DNA from: an uncultured Oscillospiraceae bacterium
Lineage (GTDB): Bacteria > Bacillota > Clostridia > Oscillospirales > Oscillospiraceae
DNA: 38,846 nt
Assembly (NCBI GenBank): GCA_944387205.1
Contig: CALXDZ010000058.1
Span: 1-38,846 of the forward strand
Reading direction: 5' to 3'
The position numbers and the translations under genes are program-made. How positions within the stretch are numbered: the first letter of the stretch is position 1; the number at the start of each line of letters is the position of its first letter. The notes beneath the pieces were generated by a model, which had not been told where the DNA came from, searched no databases, and was given only the letters and a program-made list of their open reading frames with translations. Of the stretch, positions 31,185 through 38,846 are shown one piece after another.

Positions 31185-32897
31185 ATGGCAAAGGGAATCA
31201 TGTATATCGATGGCCAGCGCGTGCCCTTCGACGGGGAGAAAAACGTTCTGGCTGTGATCCGCAAGGCCGGCATTGATATGCCCACGTTCTGCTACTATTC
31301 CGATTTGTCCGTCTACGGTGCCTGCCGCATGTGCATGGTGGAGGATGAAAAGGGAAAGATCGACGCCTCCTGCTCCATGGAGCCCAAGGATGGACTGCGC
31401 ATCCGTACCAACACCGCCCGGCTCCTCAAGCACCGGCGAATGATCCTGGAGCTGCTGCTGGCCTCCCACTGTCGTGACTGCACCACCTGCGAAAAAAACG
31501 GCAGCTGCACCCTACAGCGTCTGGCTCTGCAGTTCGGCGTGCGGCATGTTCGTTTTCAGGACACCCGCCCTCACTATGAGACCGACTCTACCTCCCCCGC
31601 TGTGGTCCGGGATCCCAATAAGTGCATTCTCTGCGGCGACTGCATCCGGGTGTGCGAGGAGATGCAGGGCATGGGCATTTTGAACTTTGCCTTCCGGGGC
31701 TCTGACCTGCAGGTCATGCCCGCATTCAACCGCAAGCTCTCTGAGACCCACTGCATCAGCTGCGGCCAGTGCGCCGCCGTGTGCACCACCGGCGCTATCA
31801 CCATCTACAATTCCATCGGCCAGGCCTGGCGGGCCCTGCACAACCCCAAGAAGCGGGTGGTGTTCCAGATCGCCCCCGCCGTCCGTGTGGCTGTGGGCGA
31901 GGCCTTCGGCATGCCCGTGGGCACCAATGTTATCGACAAGATCGTCACTGCTTTGAAAATTATGGGTGCTGACGAGGTGTACGACACCACTTTCGGTGCG
32001 GACCTGACGGTGATGGAGGAGTCGGAGGAGTTCCTGGAACGCCTGAAAAAGGGCGGTCCCTTCCCCATGTTCACCTCCTGCTGCCCCGCCTGGGTCAAGT
32101 ATTTGGAATTTGAAAATCCCAAGTACCTCCACCACATCTCCTCCTGCAAGTCCCCCATGGAAATGTTCGGCGCGGTGCTTAAGGACCGCTACAAGGCTCT
32201 GGACAAAAAGGACGGGAGGGAAACCTACCACATCGCCATCATGCCCTGCACTGCCAAGAAAATGGAGGCAGCCCGGCCTGAGTTCTGCCACGACGGCAAG
32301 CCCGATGTAGATCTGGTCCTGACCACCCAGGAGCTCATCAATATGATCAGCGAAGCCGGCGTCCGCTTCTCGGAGATCGAGGGCGAGTCCCCCGACCTGC
32401 CCTTCGGCATCGGCACCGGTGCAGGCACTATCTTCGGCACCACTGGCGGCGTAGCGGAGGCCGTGGTGCGGCGCTGCCTGCCGGATAAGTCCCGCAACGC
32501 ACTCCAGGAGATCCAGTTCTCCGGCCTTCGGGGCAACGAGCCCCTGCGCACCGCCACTTTCCAGGTGGGTGAGACCTCCATCCGCATTGCTGTGGTCCAC
32601 GGTCTGGTCCACGCCCAGAAGCTTCTCAAGGAGATCGAGGCGGGCACCGCTTATTACGATCTGGTAGAGGTCATGACCTGTCAGGGCGGCTGCGTAGGCG
32701 GCGCCGGACAGCCCTACGGTCTCAAGCTCCGCAAAGAGCAGCGGGCTGCCGGCCTCTATGAGGCGGACCGCTCCGCCACCATCAAATGCTCTGACCGCAA
32801 TCCTATCGTGGGTGAGCTCTACGAGGAGGGCCTCAAGGCCCGTCACAAGGAGCTGCTCCATGTCCACTACGGCCAGAAGGACAAGAAAAAGAAGTAA
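31185..32897 (+). CDS. hydA: [FeFe] hydrogenase catalytic subunit HydA, 570 aa
   Basis: Catalytic subunit that makes or uses H2. The N-terminal plant-type [2Fe-2S] ligands are Cys36, Cys47, Cys50 and Cys63. The His-Cys3 4Fe-4S site is His95, Cys99, Cys102 and Cys108. Two ferredoxin clusters follow (Cys147-157 and Cys190-200). The H-cluster motifs are TSCCPAW (297-303), MPCTAKK (353-359) and VMTCQGGCVGGAGQP, with Cys499 and Cys503. The last motif differs from the common MACPGGC and GGGQP forms at three positions, although all ligand cysteines are kept. With HydB and HydC it forms a trimer of the electron-bifurcating or NADH-linked class, coupling H2 to NADH and ferredoxin. The maturases HydEFG are not in the window. 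Confidence 0.95.
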   Translation: MAKGIMYIDGQRVPFDGEKNVLAVIRKAGIDMPTFCYYSDLSVYGACRMCMVEDEKGKIDASCSMEPKDGLRIRTNTARLLKHRRMILELLLASHCRDCTTCEKNGSCTLQRLALQFGVRHVRFQDTRPHYETDSTSPAVVRDPNKCILCGDCIRVCEEMQGMGILNFAFRGSDLQVMPAFNRKLSETHCISCGQCAAVCTTGAITIYNSIGQAWRALHNPKKRVVFQIAPAVRVAVGEAFGMPVGTNVIDKIVTALKIMGADEVYDTTFGADLTVMEESEEFLERLKKGGPFPMFTSCCPAWVKYLEFENPKYLHHISSCKSPMEMFGAVLKDRYKALDKKDGRETYHIAIMPCTAKKMEAARPEFCHDGKPDVDLVLTTQELINMISEAGVRFSEIEGESPDLPFGIGTGAGTIFGTTGGVAEAVVRRCLPDKSRNALQEIQFSGLRGNEPLRTATFQVGETSIRIAVVHGLVHAQKLLKEIEAGTAYYDLVEVMTCQGGCVGGAGQPYGLKLRKEQRAAGLYEADRSATIKCSDRNPIVGELYEEGLKARHKELLHVHYGQKDKKKK

Positions 32898-32909
32898 ACA
32901 CAAAGGAAA

Positions 32910-32946
32910 CAAGGGGCCGGGAACTTTTTCCGGCCCCTTGCGTTTT
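32910..32946 (+). terminator. Terminator of the hydCBA operon
   Basis: Perfect 11-bp stem CAAGGGGCCGG (32910-32920) and CCGGCCCCTTG (32930-32940), then CGTTTTC. It lies 12 bases after the hydA stop. Confidence 0.88.
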
Positions 32947-32965
32947 CTTCTCACTTCCCTGCCTC

Positions 32966-33008
32966 TAAAAATCCTGCTGCCCGAAGCTTTCGCTTCGGGC
33001 AGCAGGAT
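32966..33008 (-). terminator. Terminator of ilvE on the minus strand
   Basis: Perfect 17-bp stem (32971-32987 with 32992-33008) with a GAAA tetraloop on the minus strand, followed by TTTT. The core is CTGCTGCCCGAAGC. It lies 53 bases after the ilvE stop. Confidence 0.88.
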
Positions 33009-33061
33009 GGAAAGGAAGTAGATATCCAACAGCAGATTGCTGTTTAGGTCTCCTCTTTCGC

Positions 33062-34135
33062 TTACAGCGTGCAGGTCCAGCCGTGGGGATCAGGCAGCTT
33101 GCCCCACTGGATACCCGTCAAAGTGTCATACATCTTCTGGGAAATGGTGCCGATGGTGTGACCATCACCGAACTTGATGACCTCATTCTTGTAGCAGAAC
33201 TCACCAATGGGGGACACCACAGCAGCAGTACCAGTGCCGAAGGCTTCGCTGAATTTGCCGGCCTTGTAGGCGTCAAAGAGCTCCTGCACATCCACCTGAC
33301 GCTCCTCGACCTCCATGCCCATGTCGCGGGCCAGCTCCAGAATGGACTTGCGGGTGATGCCGGGCAGAATGGAGCCATGGAGCTTGGGCGTGACCAGCTT
33401 GCCATCCAGAACGAACATGACGTTCATAGCGCCCACTTCCTCAATGTAGCGGTTGTGGCGGCCATCCAGCCACAGCACCTGATCGTAGCCCTTCTCCTCG
33501 GCTACGAAGGCACCCTTCATGCTGGCTGCGTAGTTGCCGCCGCACTTGGCTTCACCGGTACCGCCTTCCACCGCGCGGACATAGGCGTCCTCGATGTAGA
33601 TGCGGACAGGAGCCAGTCCGTTGGCGTAATAGGCGCCGGAGGGAGCGCAAATGATAAAGTAGATGTAACGGGGCGCCGCGTGAACACCCAGGGTGGAACC
33701 GTCGGCGATCATAGTGGGGCGAAGATACAAAGAGGTACCCTCACTGTGGGGAACCCAATCCCGCTCCAGATCCACCAGAGCCTTCATGGCCTCCACCTGC
33801 ATCTCCACAGGGATCTGAGGCATGCACATACGCTCCGCACTGCGGTTCATGCGCATGGCATTCTCCTCAGGGCGGAACATGCCGATGGAGCCATCCACCC
33901 GGCGATAGGCCTTTAGGCCCTCAAAGATCTCCTGGCCATAGTGCAGCACAGGAGAAGCAGGGTCGATGCTCAGGGGCTGATAGGGCTGAATTCTGGCGTC
34001 ATGCCAGCCGTCCTTTTCCGTGTACTCCATGACAAACATATGGTCGGAGAATACCTTACCAAATCCCAGGGACTTCTCCTGTTCCAGAGTGGGCTTGGTC
34101 TTGGGGGCGGTGGTCTTTGTGATCTTAATTTCCAT
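33062..34135 (-). CDS. ilvE: Branched-chain amino acid aminotransferase IlvE, 357 aa
   Basis: Fold-type IV, PLP-dependent transaminase that moves the amino group between glutamate and leucine, isoleucine or valine. Features of the long (BCAT2-like) branch are clear: HYGQEIFEGLKAYR, FRPEENAMRMNRSAERMCMP, SLYLRPTMIA, and GTGEAKCGGNYAAS, whose Lys carries PLP. The C-terminal EAFGTGTAAVVSPIG binds the cofactor phosphate. AAAGGAG lies just before ATG 34135. The gene is alone, with its own terminator, and is divergent from an XRE regulator at 34285. No T-box leader is visible upstream. Confidence 0.95.
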   Translation of the reverse strand: MEIKITKTTAPKTKPTLEQEKSLGFGKVFSDHMFVMEYTEKDGWHDARIQPYQPLSIDPASPVLHYGQEIFEGLKAYRRVDGSIGMFRPEENAMRMNRSAERMCMPQIPVEMQVEAMKALVDLERDWVPHSEGTSLYLRPTMIADGSTLGVHAAPRYIYFIICAPSGAYYANGLAPVRIYIEDAYVRAVEGGTGEAKCGGNYAASMKGAFVAEEKGYDQVLWLDGRHNRYIEEVGAMNVMFVLDGKLVTPKLHGSILPGITRKSILELARDMGMEVEERQVDVQELFDAYKAGKFSEAFGTGTAAVVSPIGEFCYKNEVIKFGDGHTIGTISQKMYDTLTGIQWGKLPDPHGWTCTL

Positions 34136-34213
34136 AAAAATGCTCCTTTCCCATTCTGCTGTTTCCTCTGCTGTCTATTGAAAGAGTTCTATCTCCTCAA
34201 TCCGAATTTTTTC

Positions 34214-34241
34214 TTGATTTTTTTGCGCAATGCGTTATGCT
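34214..34241 (+). promoter_or_regulatory. Weak promoter of the XRE regulator
   Basis: TTGATT (34214-34219), 16 bases, TATGCT (34236-34241) with a palindrome TTGCGCAA inside the spacer, in the 149-base gap between ilvE and the regulator. The boxes are poor matches. Confidence 0.4.
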
Positions 34242-34284
34242 TAAAGGGTAGGTAAATTTTTCGCTCTGCGGGAGGTGACCAGTT

Positions 34285-34989
34285 TTGGACGAGAGTGTTC
34301 TCAAGCATGTTGGCCAGCGGATCCGGCTCTATCGCAAGAGCCACCACATGAGCACCGAGCAGCTGGCCCGGATGATCAATAAGAGCAAAGCCACGGTCTC
34401 CAAATATGAAAGCGGCCAAATCACCGTAGATGTGGTAACGCTGTTCGATATCGCTCAAGCTCTGGAGATCGCGCCATACCAGCTCATGGACTATCCCATT
34501 CCCAGAAAAAAGCCCTCAGCCCCTGCCAAGTCCCCTTTTGATTCCAGTGACCAACTATACCTCTACTATCTCTTCCGGCACAATGTATATTCCTCTGTGC
34601 TCAAGTTAGGTCCCATGGACGAAAACGGAAGCCCTGCTGCCACCCTTTTTTACGATGTAGACGACTCCCGCAATCCAGAGGAGTGCAGCTGCATCTACAC
34701 CGGGCGAATGTTTATGCACGAGACCGTTTTCAGTGTGGTTTTGAACAACTATCACAACCCGGTAGAAACTGCGCTTTTAAATTTTACCATTCCCATGCGC
34801 AAATCACCAGTCCTGGTGGGAATGCTCAGTGGCCTGGCTTCCAGCACCTTTCTTCCCTGTGCCAGAAAGGTCCTTATCGCCCGGGAACCGTTGACTGTGG
34901 ACGAGGGACTGCTGGAGCAGATGTCCATCCGTTCTGACACCTTCCGAGAAATGAAACGGGATAATATGCTCTACATCCACTTGGATTAA
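34285..34989 (+). CDS. XRE-family regulator with large C-terminal domain, 234 aa
   Basis: Residues 7-62 are a Cro/CI helix-turn-helix (RIRLYRKSHHMSTEQLARMI, then KATVSKYESGQITV). Residues 85-234 form a domain I do not recognise, with alternating strands (LYYLFRHNVYSSVLKL, TLFYDVDD, VFSVVLNN) and two closely spaced Cys (ECSC), which could sense a ligand. The start TTG 34285 has GGAGGTGA 6 bases upstream. It is divergent from ilvE, so it may control branched-chain amino acid metabolism, but the operator is not clear. It is followed by a good terminator. Confidence 0.85.
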   Translation: MDESVLKHVGQRIRLYRKSHHMSTEQLARMINKSKATVSKYESGQITVDVVTLFDIAQALEIAPYQLMDYPIPRKKPSAPAKSPFDSSDQLYLYYLFRHNVYSSVLKLGPMDENGSPAATLFYDVDDSRNPEECSCIYTGRMFMHETVFSVVLNNYHNPVETALLNFTIPMRKSPVLVGMLSGLASSTFLPCARKVLIAREPLTVDEGLLEQMSIRSDTFREMKRDNMLYIHLD

Positions 34990-35076
34990 GTAACTTCAGT
35001 GCAAACTGCCAACCCCATTTCAGAAAGCAGTTTGTTATGTTATGATACTATATTACCTCATTTTTTAGCATTTGCC

Positions 35077-35124
35077 AAGCGCCCTTTGTTTCTGAAAACG
35101 AAACAAAGGGCGCTTTTCTTTTAT
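35077..35124 (+). terminator. Terminator of the XRE regulator gene
   Basis: Perfect 16-bp stem AAGCGCCCTTTGTTTC (35077-35092) and GAAACAAAGGGCGCTT (35100-35115), 7-base loop, then TTCTTTTAT. Confidence 0.9.
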
Positions 35125-35258
35125 CGGAGCGAAACAAACGTCGTTTTGCACAACAAATTAAAGTTTTAACAAGTGAGACATGTTGATTTTTACTATAAAT
35201 GATATTTTAAGGAAACAGATGTTGCCCCATGAAATACATTTCCGTCCTCTGCCCCATT
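35125..35258. other. AT-rich spacer with no gene
   Basis: Stretch between the regulator terminator and the end of the VWA gene. An 18-codon open frame with a weak AAGGA starts at 35219, but nothing supports it as a gene. No terminator for the VWA operon is apparent here. Confidence 0.5.
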
Positions 35259-36461
35259 CTACCGTCGGACCATTAAACGCTTCATGCCATGCTCCAGCCC
35301 TTCCATAGACAGGTCAAACATAGGCACCATCTGCGCCAGCTCCAGATGAGTCTGGCCCCAGAAGTCGCTGGCCCGGGGCAGGGGCTCGGGGTTAAGCCAA
35401 ATGAGGTAGGGATATTGGTGCTTGAGCCGGTCCATCCACTCCAATCCGGATGGTGACAGACTCCCGGCCACCCAATCGTAGTGAGGCGTACGGAGCTCTG
35501 AGGGATGCATGGCAGCATCTCCCACGATGATGACCTTATATTCGCTGCCGAAATTGTTCATCACCCATTCGGTTGGCACCATGCTGTCCCAGTTTAAAGT
35601 GGGATCGGTATACAGGTTGGAGAAGATACAGTTGTGAAAGTAATAGGTATGGAGCTCCTTGAAGTGGTTGGAGCGGGTAGCAGCCTGAAACAGCATGCTG
35701 CAAAGGCCCGCGTAGTACTCCATGGATCCGCCGGAGTCCATCAGAAGCAGCACCTTCACCGTGTTGCGCCGGGGCGGCTTATAACGTACCCGCAGCACTC
35801 CGGCATTATCGCCGGTATCCCGGACGGTGCCTTCCACATCCAACTCCCGCTGGGCGTCCATCATCTGGGCAGAAAACTGCCGCAGCAGGCGGAAAGCCAT
35901 CTGGAACTGGCGGATATCCAGTGTGTTGTCTTTTCGGAAGTCCCGGAATTTTCGATCCTCCGCCACCAGCATGGCGGTGCGGTACTGGCTCTTGCCGCCG
36001 ATGCGCAGGCCACCGGGGTTCCAGCCGCTGTTGCCCAGAGGCGAGCGGCCCTGCGTTCCGATCCAGTAGCTGCCGCCGTTATGCTGCTCGTCCTGCTGCT
36101 TGAGCCGACGCTCCAGCAGCTCCAGCAGCTCCTCCAGGCTTTTGTCCTCAAAGATGGCCTGACGCTGCTTGAGCTCTTCCAAAGACCGCTTAAGATCCTC
36201 CAGCGGATGATTAAGCCACTCCAGCACTTCCTCCGGCAGTTCGCCCTTGTGGGGCACATCCTTAAAAAACTCCGCAAAGGCCTGGTCAAACCGGTCATAC
36301 TCCGCCTCGCTCTTCACCACGATGGCCCGACAGAGAAAGTAAAACCCGGTCAGCGTGCTCCCATGCAGGCCCTGCTCCATCCCCTGAAGCAGCGTCAGCC
36401 ACTCGTTAAGGGATACCGCAAGGCCCCGGGCACGCAGCAGATAGAAAAACGCAGCAAACAT
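35259..36461 (-). CDS. VWA-domain protein of the MoxR-associated (CoxE-like) type, 400 aa
   Basis: Residues 75-125 are Glu/Lys-rich helices (LEELKQRQAIFEDKSLEELLELLERRL). The C-terminal half is a von Willebrand factor A domain. The metal-binding site is LLLMDSGGSM (Asp242, Ser243, Ser246), where the usual middle serine is glycine. Later VWA features follow (TYYFHNCIFSNLY and VIIVGDAAMHPSEL). In the family this protein is a partner of a MoxR ATPase and helps insert cofactors or assemble complexes; the client here is unknown. It begins 6 bases after the MoxR stop with only a weak ribosome site (GGTGA), so it is translated with MoxR. Confidence 0.88.
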   Translation of the reverse strand: MFAAFFYLLRARGLAVSLNEWLTLLQGMEQGLHGSTLTGFYFLCRAIVVKSEAEYDRFDQAFAEFFKDVPHKGELPEEVLEWLNHPLEDLKRSLEELKQRQAIFEDKSLEELLELLERRLKQQDEQHNGGSYWIGTQGRSPLGNSGWNPGGLRIGGKSQYRTAMLVAEDRKFRDFRKDNTLDIRQFQMAFRLLRQFSAQMMDAQRELDVEGTVRDTGDNAGVLRVRYKPPRRNTVKVLLLMDSGGSMEYYAGLCSMLFQAATRSNHFKELHTYYFHNCIFSNLYTDPTLNWDSMVPTEWVMNNFGSEYKVIIVGDAAMHPSELRTPHYDWVAGSLSPSGLEWMDRLKHQYPYLIWLNPEPLPRASDFWGQTHLELAQMVPMFDLSMEGLEHGMKRLMVRR

Positions 36462-36467
36462 GGCCCG

Positions 36468-37280
36468 TCACCGCAGATTGTCCTGGAGGGTGCGCAGGTC
36501 CTTGTCCTTTTTCAGCAGCACCCCCGCAAAGGGAATGGCGGCGGCGATCTTCTCCGACGCCACACCGCCCACCGTCAGCGCCCGCAGCCAGTCCACCAGC
36601 TCCGAGGTGCTGGGCTTCTTTTCGATCTTCTTCAGCCCGCGGATCCAGTAAAACGCCGCCAGGGCCTGCTCCACCAGATCTTCCTCCAGATGGTCGAAAT
36701 GCACCCGCAGGATCTGCTCCATCTGCTCCTGATCCGGGAACTCGATGTAGTGGAAGATGCACCGGCGCAAAAACGCGTCCGGCAGCTCCTTTTCCGCGTT
36801 GGAGGTGATGATGACGATGGGCCGCTGCTTGGCCCGCACCGTCTCCTTGGTCTCCGGAATGTAGAACTCCATCTGATCCAGCTCCCACAAAAGGTCGTTG
36901 GGGAACTCCAGGTCTGCCTTGTCGATCTCGTCGATGAGCAGCACCACCTGCTCGTCGGAGGAAAAGGCCTCGCCCAGCTTGCCCAGCTTGATATAGTGGC
37001 CGATATCATCCACGTCATGGGTGCCGAACTGGCTGTCGTAGAGCCGCTGGACCACGTCATAGACATACAAGCCATCCTGAGCCTTGGTGGTGGACTTGAC
37101 GTTCCAGATGATGAGCTTTTTACCCAGGGCATCCGCCACCGCCTGGGCCAGCATGGTCTTGCCCGTACCCGGCTCGCCCTTGATGAGCAGCGGCTTTTCC
37201 AGCGTCACCGCGATATTCACCGCCAGCATCAGCTCCTCTGACGCCACATAGTCCCTGGTCCCGGAGAAAGAAGCATTCAT
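36468..37280 (-). CDS. MoxR-family AAA+ ATPase, 270 aa
   Basis: ATPase of the MoxR group. Walker A is GEPGTGKT (35-42), Walker B VLLIDEIDKAD (113-123), sensor 1 IVIITSNAEKELPDAFLRRC, and the C-terminal lid is helical. In this family the ATPase acts as a chaperone with the VWA partner encoded next to it. ATG 37280 has GAGGTG 6 bases upstream and follows a minus-strand promoter with TTGACA, 17 bases and TAAAAT at 37366-37338. The upstream extension to 37328 would start near the -10 box, so it is not used. Confidence 0.92.
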   Translation of the reverse strand: MNASFSGTRDYVASEELMLAVNIAVTLEKPLLIKGEPGTGKTMLAQAVADALGKKLIIWNVKSTTKAQDGLYVYDVVQRLYDSQFGTHDVDDIGHYIKLGKLGEAFSSDEQVVLLIDEIDKADLEFPNDLLWELDQMEFYIPETKETVRAKQRPIVIITSNAEKELPDAFLRRCIFHYIEFPDQEQMEQILRVHFDHLEEDLVEQALAAFYWIRGLKKIEKKPSTSELVDWLRALTVGGVASEKIAAAIPFAGVLLKKDKDLRTLQDNLR

Positions 37281-37337
37281 AGCGCGCACCTCACATTCCC
37301 GGCATGGCATCGCATTCCATGCCCCCAATTTTGATTC

Positions 37338-37366
37338 ATTTTATCATGGGGTTTTGGCCCTGTCAA
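37338..37366 (-). promoter_or_regulatory. Sigma-A promoter of the MoxR-VWA operon
   Basis: On the minus strand TTGACA (37366-37361), 17 bases, TAAAAT (37343-37338). A second TTGACA lies 5 bases further upstream and overlaps the CarD stop codon. Confidence 0.8.
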
Positions 37367-37373
37367 TTTTTTG

Positions 37374-37895
37374 TCAATTCTCCCTTTCCGGGGTCCTGGC
37401 CGCCTCCTCCCGGGCCCGTTCGGCGATATACTCCTCCACCTCCGTCCGGGGGATGCCAAGAGCCGCCGCCAGCTCGCCGCATAAAAGCTCCTCCGCCCGC
37501 TTGCCGTAGCGGGCGTCCACCTGTCCGGGCCGCCTGCCGTCGTCCTCGGCCCGTCTGGTCTTCACATAGACCCCTTTCATCAGCTGCACCAGATCATGGC
37601 AGTCATGCCTCTGGAGGCACGTCTCGTAGTGATTTTTCAGCTCCGATGGCCTGCGGCTCAGGCAGATGTCCTCCCGGATGGAGGGGATCTGCCTGACCAG
37701 CTCCTCTGCCTGCTGCCGGGTAAGGATGGGGCGCATGAACACCCGGGCGTTCACCGGCACATAGATGGTCTCCGTGCTGTAAAGAGGCTTGAGGGTGTAA
37801 TACAGCTTTTCTCCCGTCCCCTCCCCGGGGCCCACCTGTTCCACACGGCACACGCCGTGGCCGCCGTAGACGATCAGCTCTCCGATTTGATACAT
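37374..37895 (-). CDS. CarD/CdnL-family transcription regulator, 173 aa
   Basis: The N-terminal 65 residues form the RNA polymerase-interacting domain (MYQIGELIVYGGHGVCRVEQV, then YYTLKPLYSTETIYVPV). The C-terminal part is helical and basic, with the SRRPSELKNHYET motif and a DNA-binding helical region. Such proteins stabilise open promoter complexes. ATG 37895 has AGGAGG 7 bases upstream. A weak promoter (TTACGT, 17 bases, TAAAAT) lies upstream near 38060. The stop overlaps the promoter region of the MoxR operon, which is probably a separate unit. Confidence 0.9.
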   Translation of the reverse strand: MYQIGELIVYGGHGVCRVEQVGPGEGTGEKLYYTLKPLYSTETIYVPVNARVFMRPILTRQQAEELVRQIPSIREDICLSRRPSELKNHYETCLQRHDCHDLVQLMKGVYVKTRRAEDDGRRPGQVDARYGKRAEELLCGELAAALGIPRTEVEEYIAERAREEAARTPEREN

Positions 37896-38346
37896 ACCTG
37901 TCCCTCCTGTCTCATTCCGGGCCGGTCCTGCCGCCGCGCATCCGCCCTGTTCAGAGGGACTTTTTTCATGCCAGGCGCAGCCTGTGGCCCCGCAGCTGGA
38001 CTTACGTCCGCAAAGGGCTGCACGCTGCCCTTTTATTTTACACTTTTTTCTCTTTTGACGTAAGGATTTTTTCTCCGCCCAGGATGGTCCAGCGGAGCTT
38101 TTGTCGAAACGGGGGCGGAAATGTCTACCAAATGTCTACCTTGCAAATCCTTGCACCACAAGGGTTTGCGGGCACAAAACACCCCGGCGGCGGATATTAA
38201 ATCCCACCTTTTGTTCTACCCGTGCATTTCATCGAATCTCCAATCCATTGGAGCCCAAGGCTTTGCAGCTGCAGGGGGCGCCGGGCGCAAGGGGGGTGAG
38301 AATCATATTCCACCTGCTTACTGGTAAATTTTTAAGGAGGAATACC
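37896..38346. other. Long intergenic region upstream of the SLH gene
   Basis: No gene is seen in these 451 bases. An exact 11-base tandem repeat AAATGTCTACC occurs at 38119-38129 and 38130-38140. Directly after it is a hairpin, GCAAATCCTTG (38143-38153) with CAAGGGTTTGC (38159-38169). A long untranslated leader is common for abundant surface proteins, and the repeats may be regulatory or an old attachment site. I looked for a c-di-GMP riboswitch and did not find its conserved core. Confidence 0.45.
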
Positions 38347-38846
38347 ATGAAGAAGTTCCTTTCTCTGGTGCTGGCTCTGGTGATGACCATGTCTTTGGTC
38401 ACCATCAGTGCTGGTGCCACGGAGTTCAAGGACCTCACCGACGTGAACGAAATCGAACACGCCGAGGCCGTTGAGCTCCTGAACAAGATCGGTGTTATCA
38501 CCGGTTATGAGGACGGCTCCTATGGTCCCGAGAAGACCATCACCCGTGAGCAGGCCGCCAAGATCATCGCGATCATGGACCTGGGCAATGATGTCGCCTC
38601 CAAGCTGGGCGTCGAGAAGGCTCCCTTCCCCGATGTCCCCGCCACCAGCCAGTTCGCCGGCTACATCGGCTACTGCGTGTCCGCTGGTATCATTGACGGT
38701 TACACCGACGGCACCTTCAAGCCCAAGGGTACTCTGACCGGCTATCAGTTCGCCAAGATGCTGCTGGGCGTGGTTGGCTACGGTGTCAACGATGAGTATG
38801 TGGGCTCCAACTGGGCTCTGAACGTGGCCCGTGACGGTGCCACCAC
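38347..38846 (+). CDS. SLH-domain surface protein, N-terminal part
   Basis: Open from ATG 38347 to the window edge, 166 codons. AAGGAGG lies 6 bases upstream. Residues 1-24 are a signal peptide (MKK, a hydrophobic core, then SAGA). Two S-layer homology repeats follow. The first, residues 27-75, has FKDLTDV, GVITGYEDGSYGPEKTITREQAAKII. The second, residues 94-140, has FPDVPATSQFAGYI and GIIDGYTDGTFKPKGTL. SLH domains bind secondary cell-wall polymer, often pyruvylated, so this is expected to be anchored on the surface. The gene continues beyond the window; the rest of the protein and its function are unknown. Confidence 0.92.
   Translation, partial: MKKFLSLVLALVMTMSLVTISAGATEFKDLTDVNEIEHAEAVELLNKIGVITGYEDGSYGPEKTITREQAAKIIAIMDLGNDVASKLGVEKAPFPDVPATSQFAGYIGYCVSAGIIDGYTDGTFKPKGTLTGYQFAKMLLGVVGYGVNDEYVGSNWALNVARDGAT

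Noticed and set aside
29202..31469. Antisense open frame of 755 codons opposite hydB and part of hydA
   Set aside because: It lies opposite genes with clear motifs, has low-complexity Ala/Gly/His/Gln-rich sequence and no domain; it reflects GC codon bias.
31512..33029. Open frame of 505 codons opposite hydA
   Set aside because: It is antisense to H-cluster motifs and crosses the hyd terminator.
34136..34284. Possible T-box leader of ilvE
   Set aside because: No T-box sequence or specifier-type stems and too little space.
35219..35275. Possible 18-codon peptide with a weak ribosome site
   Set aside because: Too short and without conservation evidence; it overlaps the VWA gene end.
35634..37241. 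Open frame of 535 codons opposite the VWA and MoxR genes
   Set aside because: The opposite strand has Walker and metal-site motifs; this frame is a shadow.
37940..38340. Possible c-di-GMP riboswitch before the SLH gene
   Set aside because: A GCAAAGGGC string is present but the conserved GEMM core and stems are not.
1..38846. CRISPR arrays, rRNA and tRNA genes
   Set aside because: No regularly spaced repeats, rRNA segments or cloverleaf with a CCA-type end were recognised by eye.

Overview
The window reads as a chromosome segment of a strictly anaerobic, GC-rich gut Clostridia member, probably Oscillospiraceae and close to Flavonifractor, Pseudoflavonifractor or Lawsonibacter. The evidence is a trimeric NAD-linked [FeFe] hydrogenase, strong AGGAGG ribosome sites, a CarD regulator, an SLH surface protein, a sigma factor/DUF4179 pair and a giant c-di-GMP protein. 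The genus is inference, because no rRNA or tRNA gene is visible.

Positions 1-4537 are foreign. They start with the last 39 codons of an IS66-type transposase and continue as an AT-rich block: an unrecognised 327-aa protein with an XRE repressor, a zinc-ribbon membrane protein with a repeat lipoprotein, and a small serine recombinase behind a promoter full of inverted repeats. At 4538 the DNA switches abruptly to the last 24 codons of a glyceraldehyde-3-phosphate dehydrogenase gene with its terminator, so the block's right edge lies inside gap.

Positions 4650-13850 hold a 1,936-aa GGDEF/EAL/PAS/histidine kinase/receiver protein (minus strand), a DnaQ-type exonuclease, a TPP riboswitch controlling a HAD phosphatase and thiD, and a nitroreductase. 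Positions 13860-18816 form one operon: class II aldolase, a TPR-like membrane protein, a PP2C-like phosphatase, MtnA, DeoD and a small protein. Aldolase, MtnA and DeoD together suggest disposal of 5'-deoxyadenosine or methylthioadenosine through a DHAP shunt.

Positions 18825-23645 carry an ECF sigma factor with a membrane DUF4179 partner, a divergent HTH protein fused to a complete desulfoferrodoxin-like domain, a cupin, and an orphan PhnD-like lipoprotein with a hydrolase. Positions 23646-28570 carry a pyruvyltransferase/FrhB fusion, a CyuA-type cysteine desulfidase, a dCMP deaminase and a hot-dog thioesterase. Positions 28700-32945 hold hydCBA, the electron-bifurcating-type hydrogenase, behind a near-consensus Rex operator. 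The rest holds ilvE, a divergent XRE regulator, a MoxR/VWA pair, CarD, and the start of an SLH protein that runs off the window.
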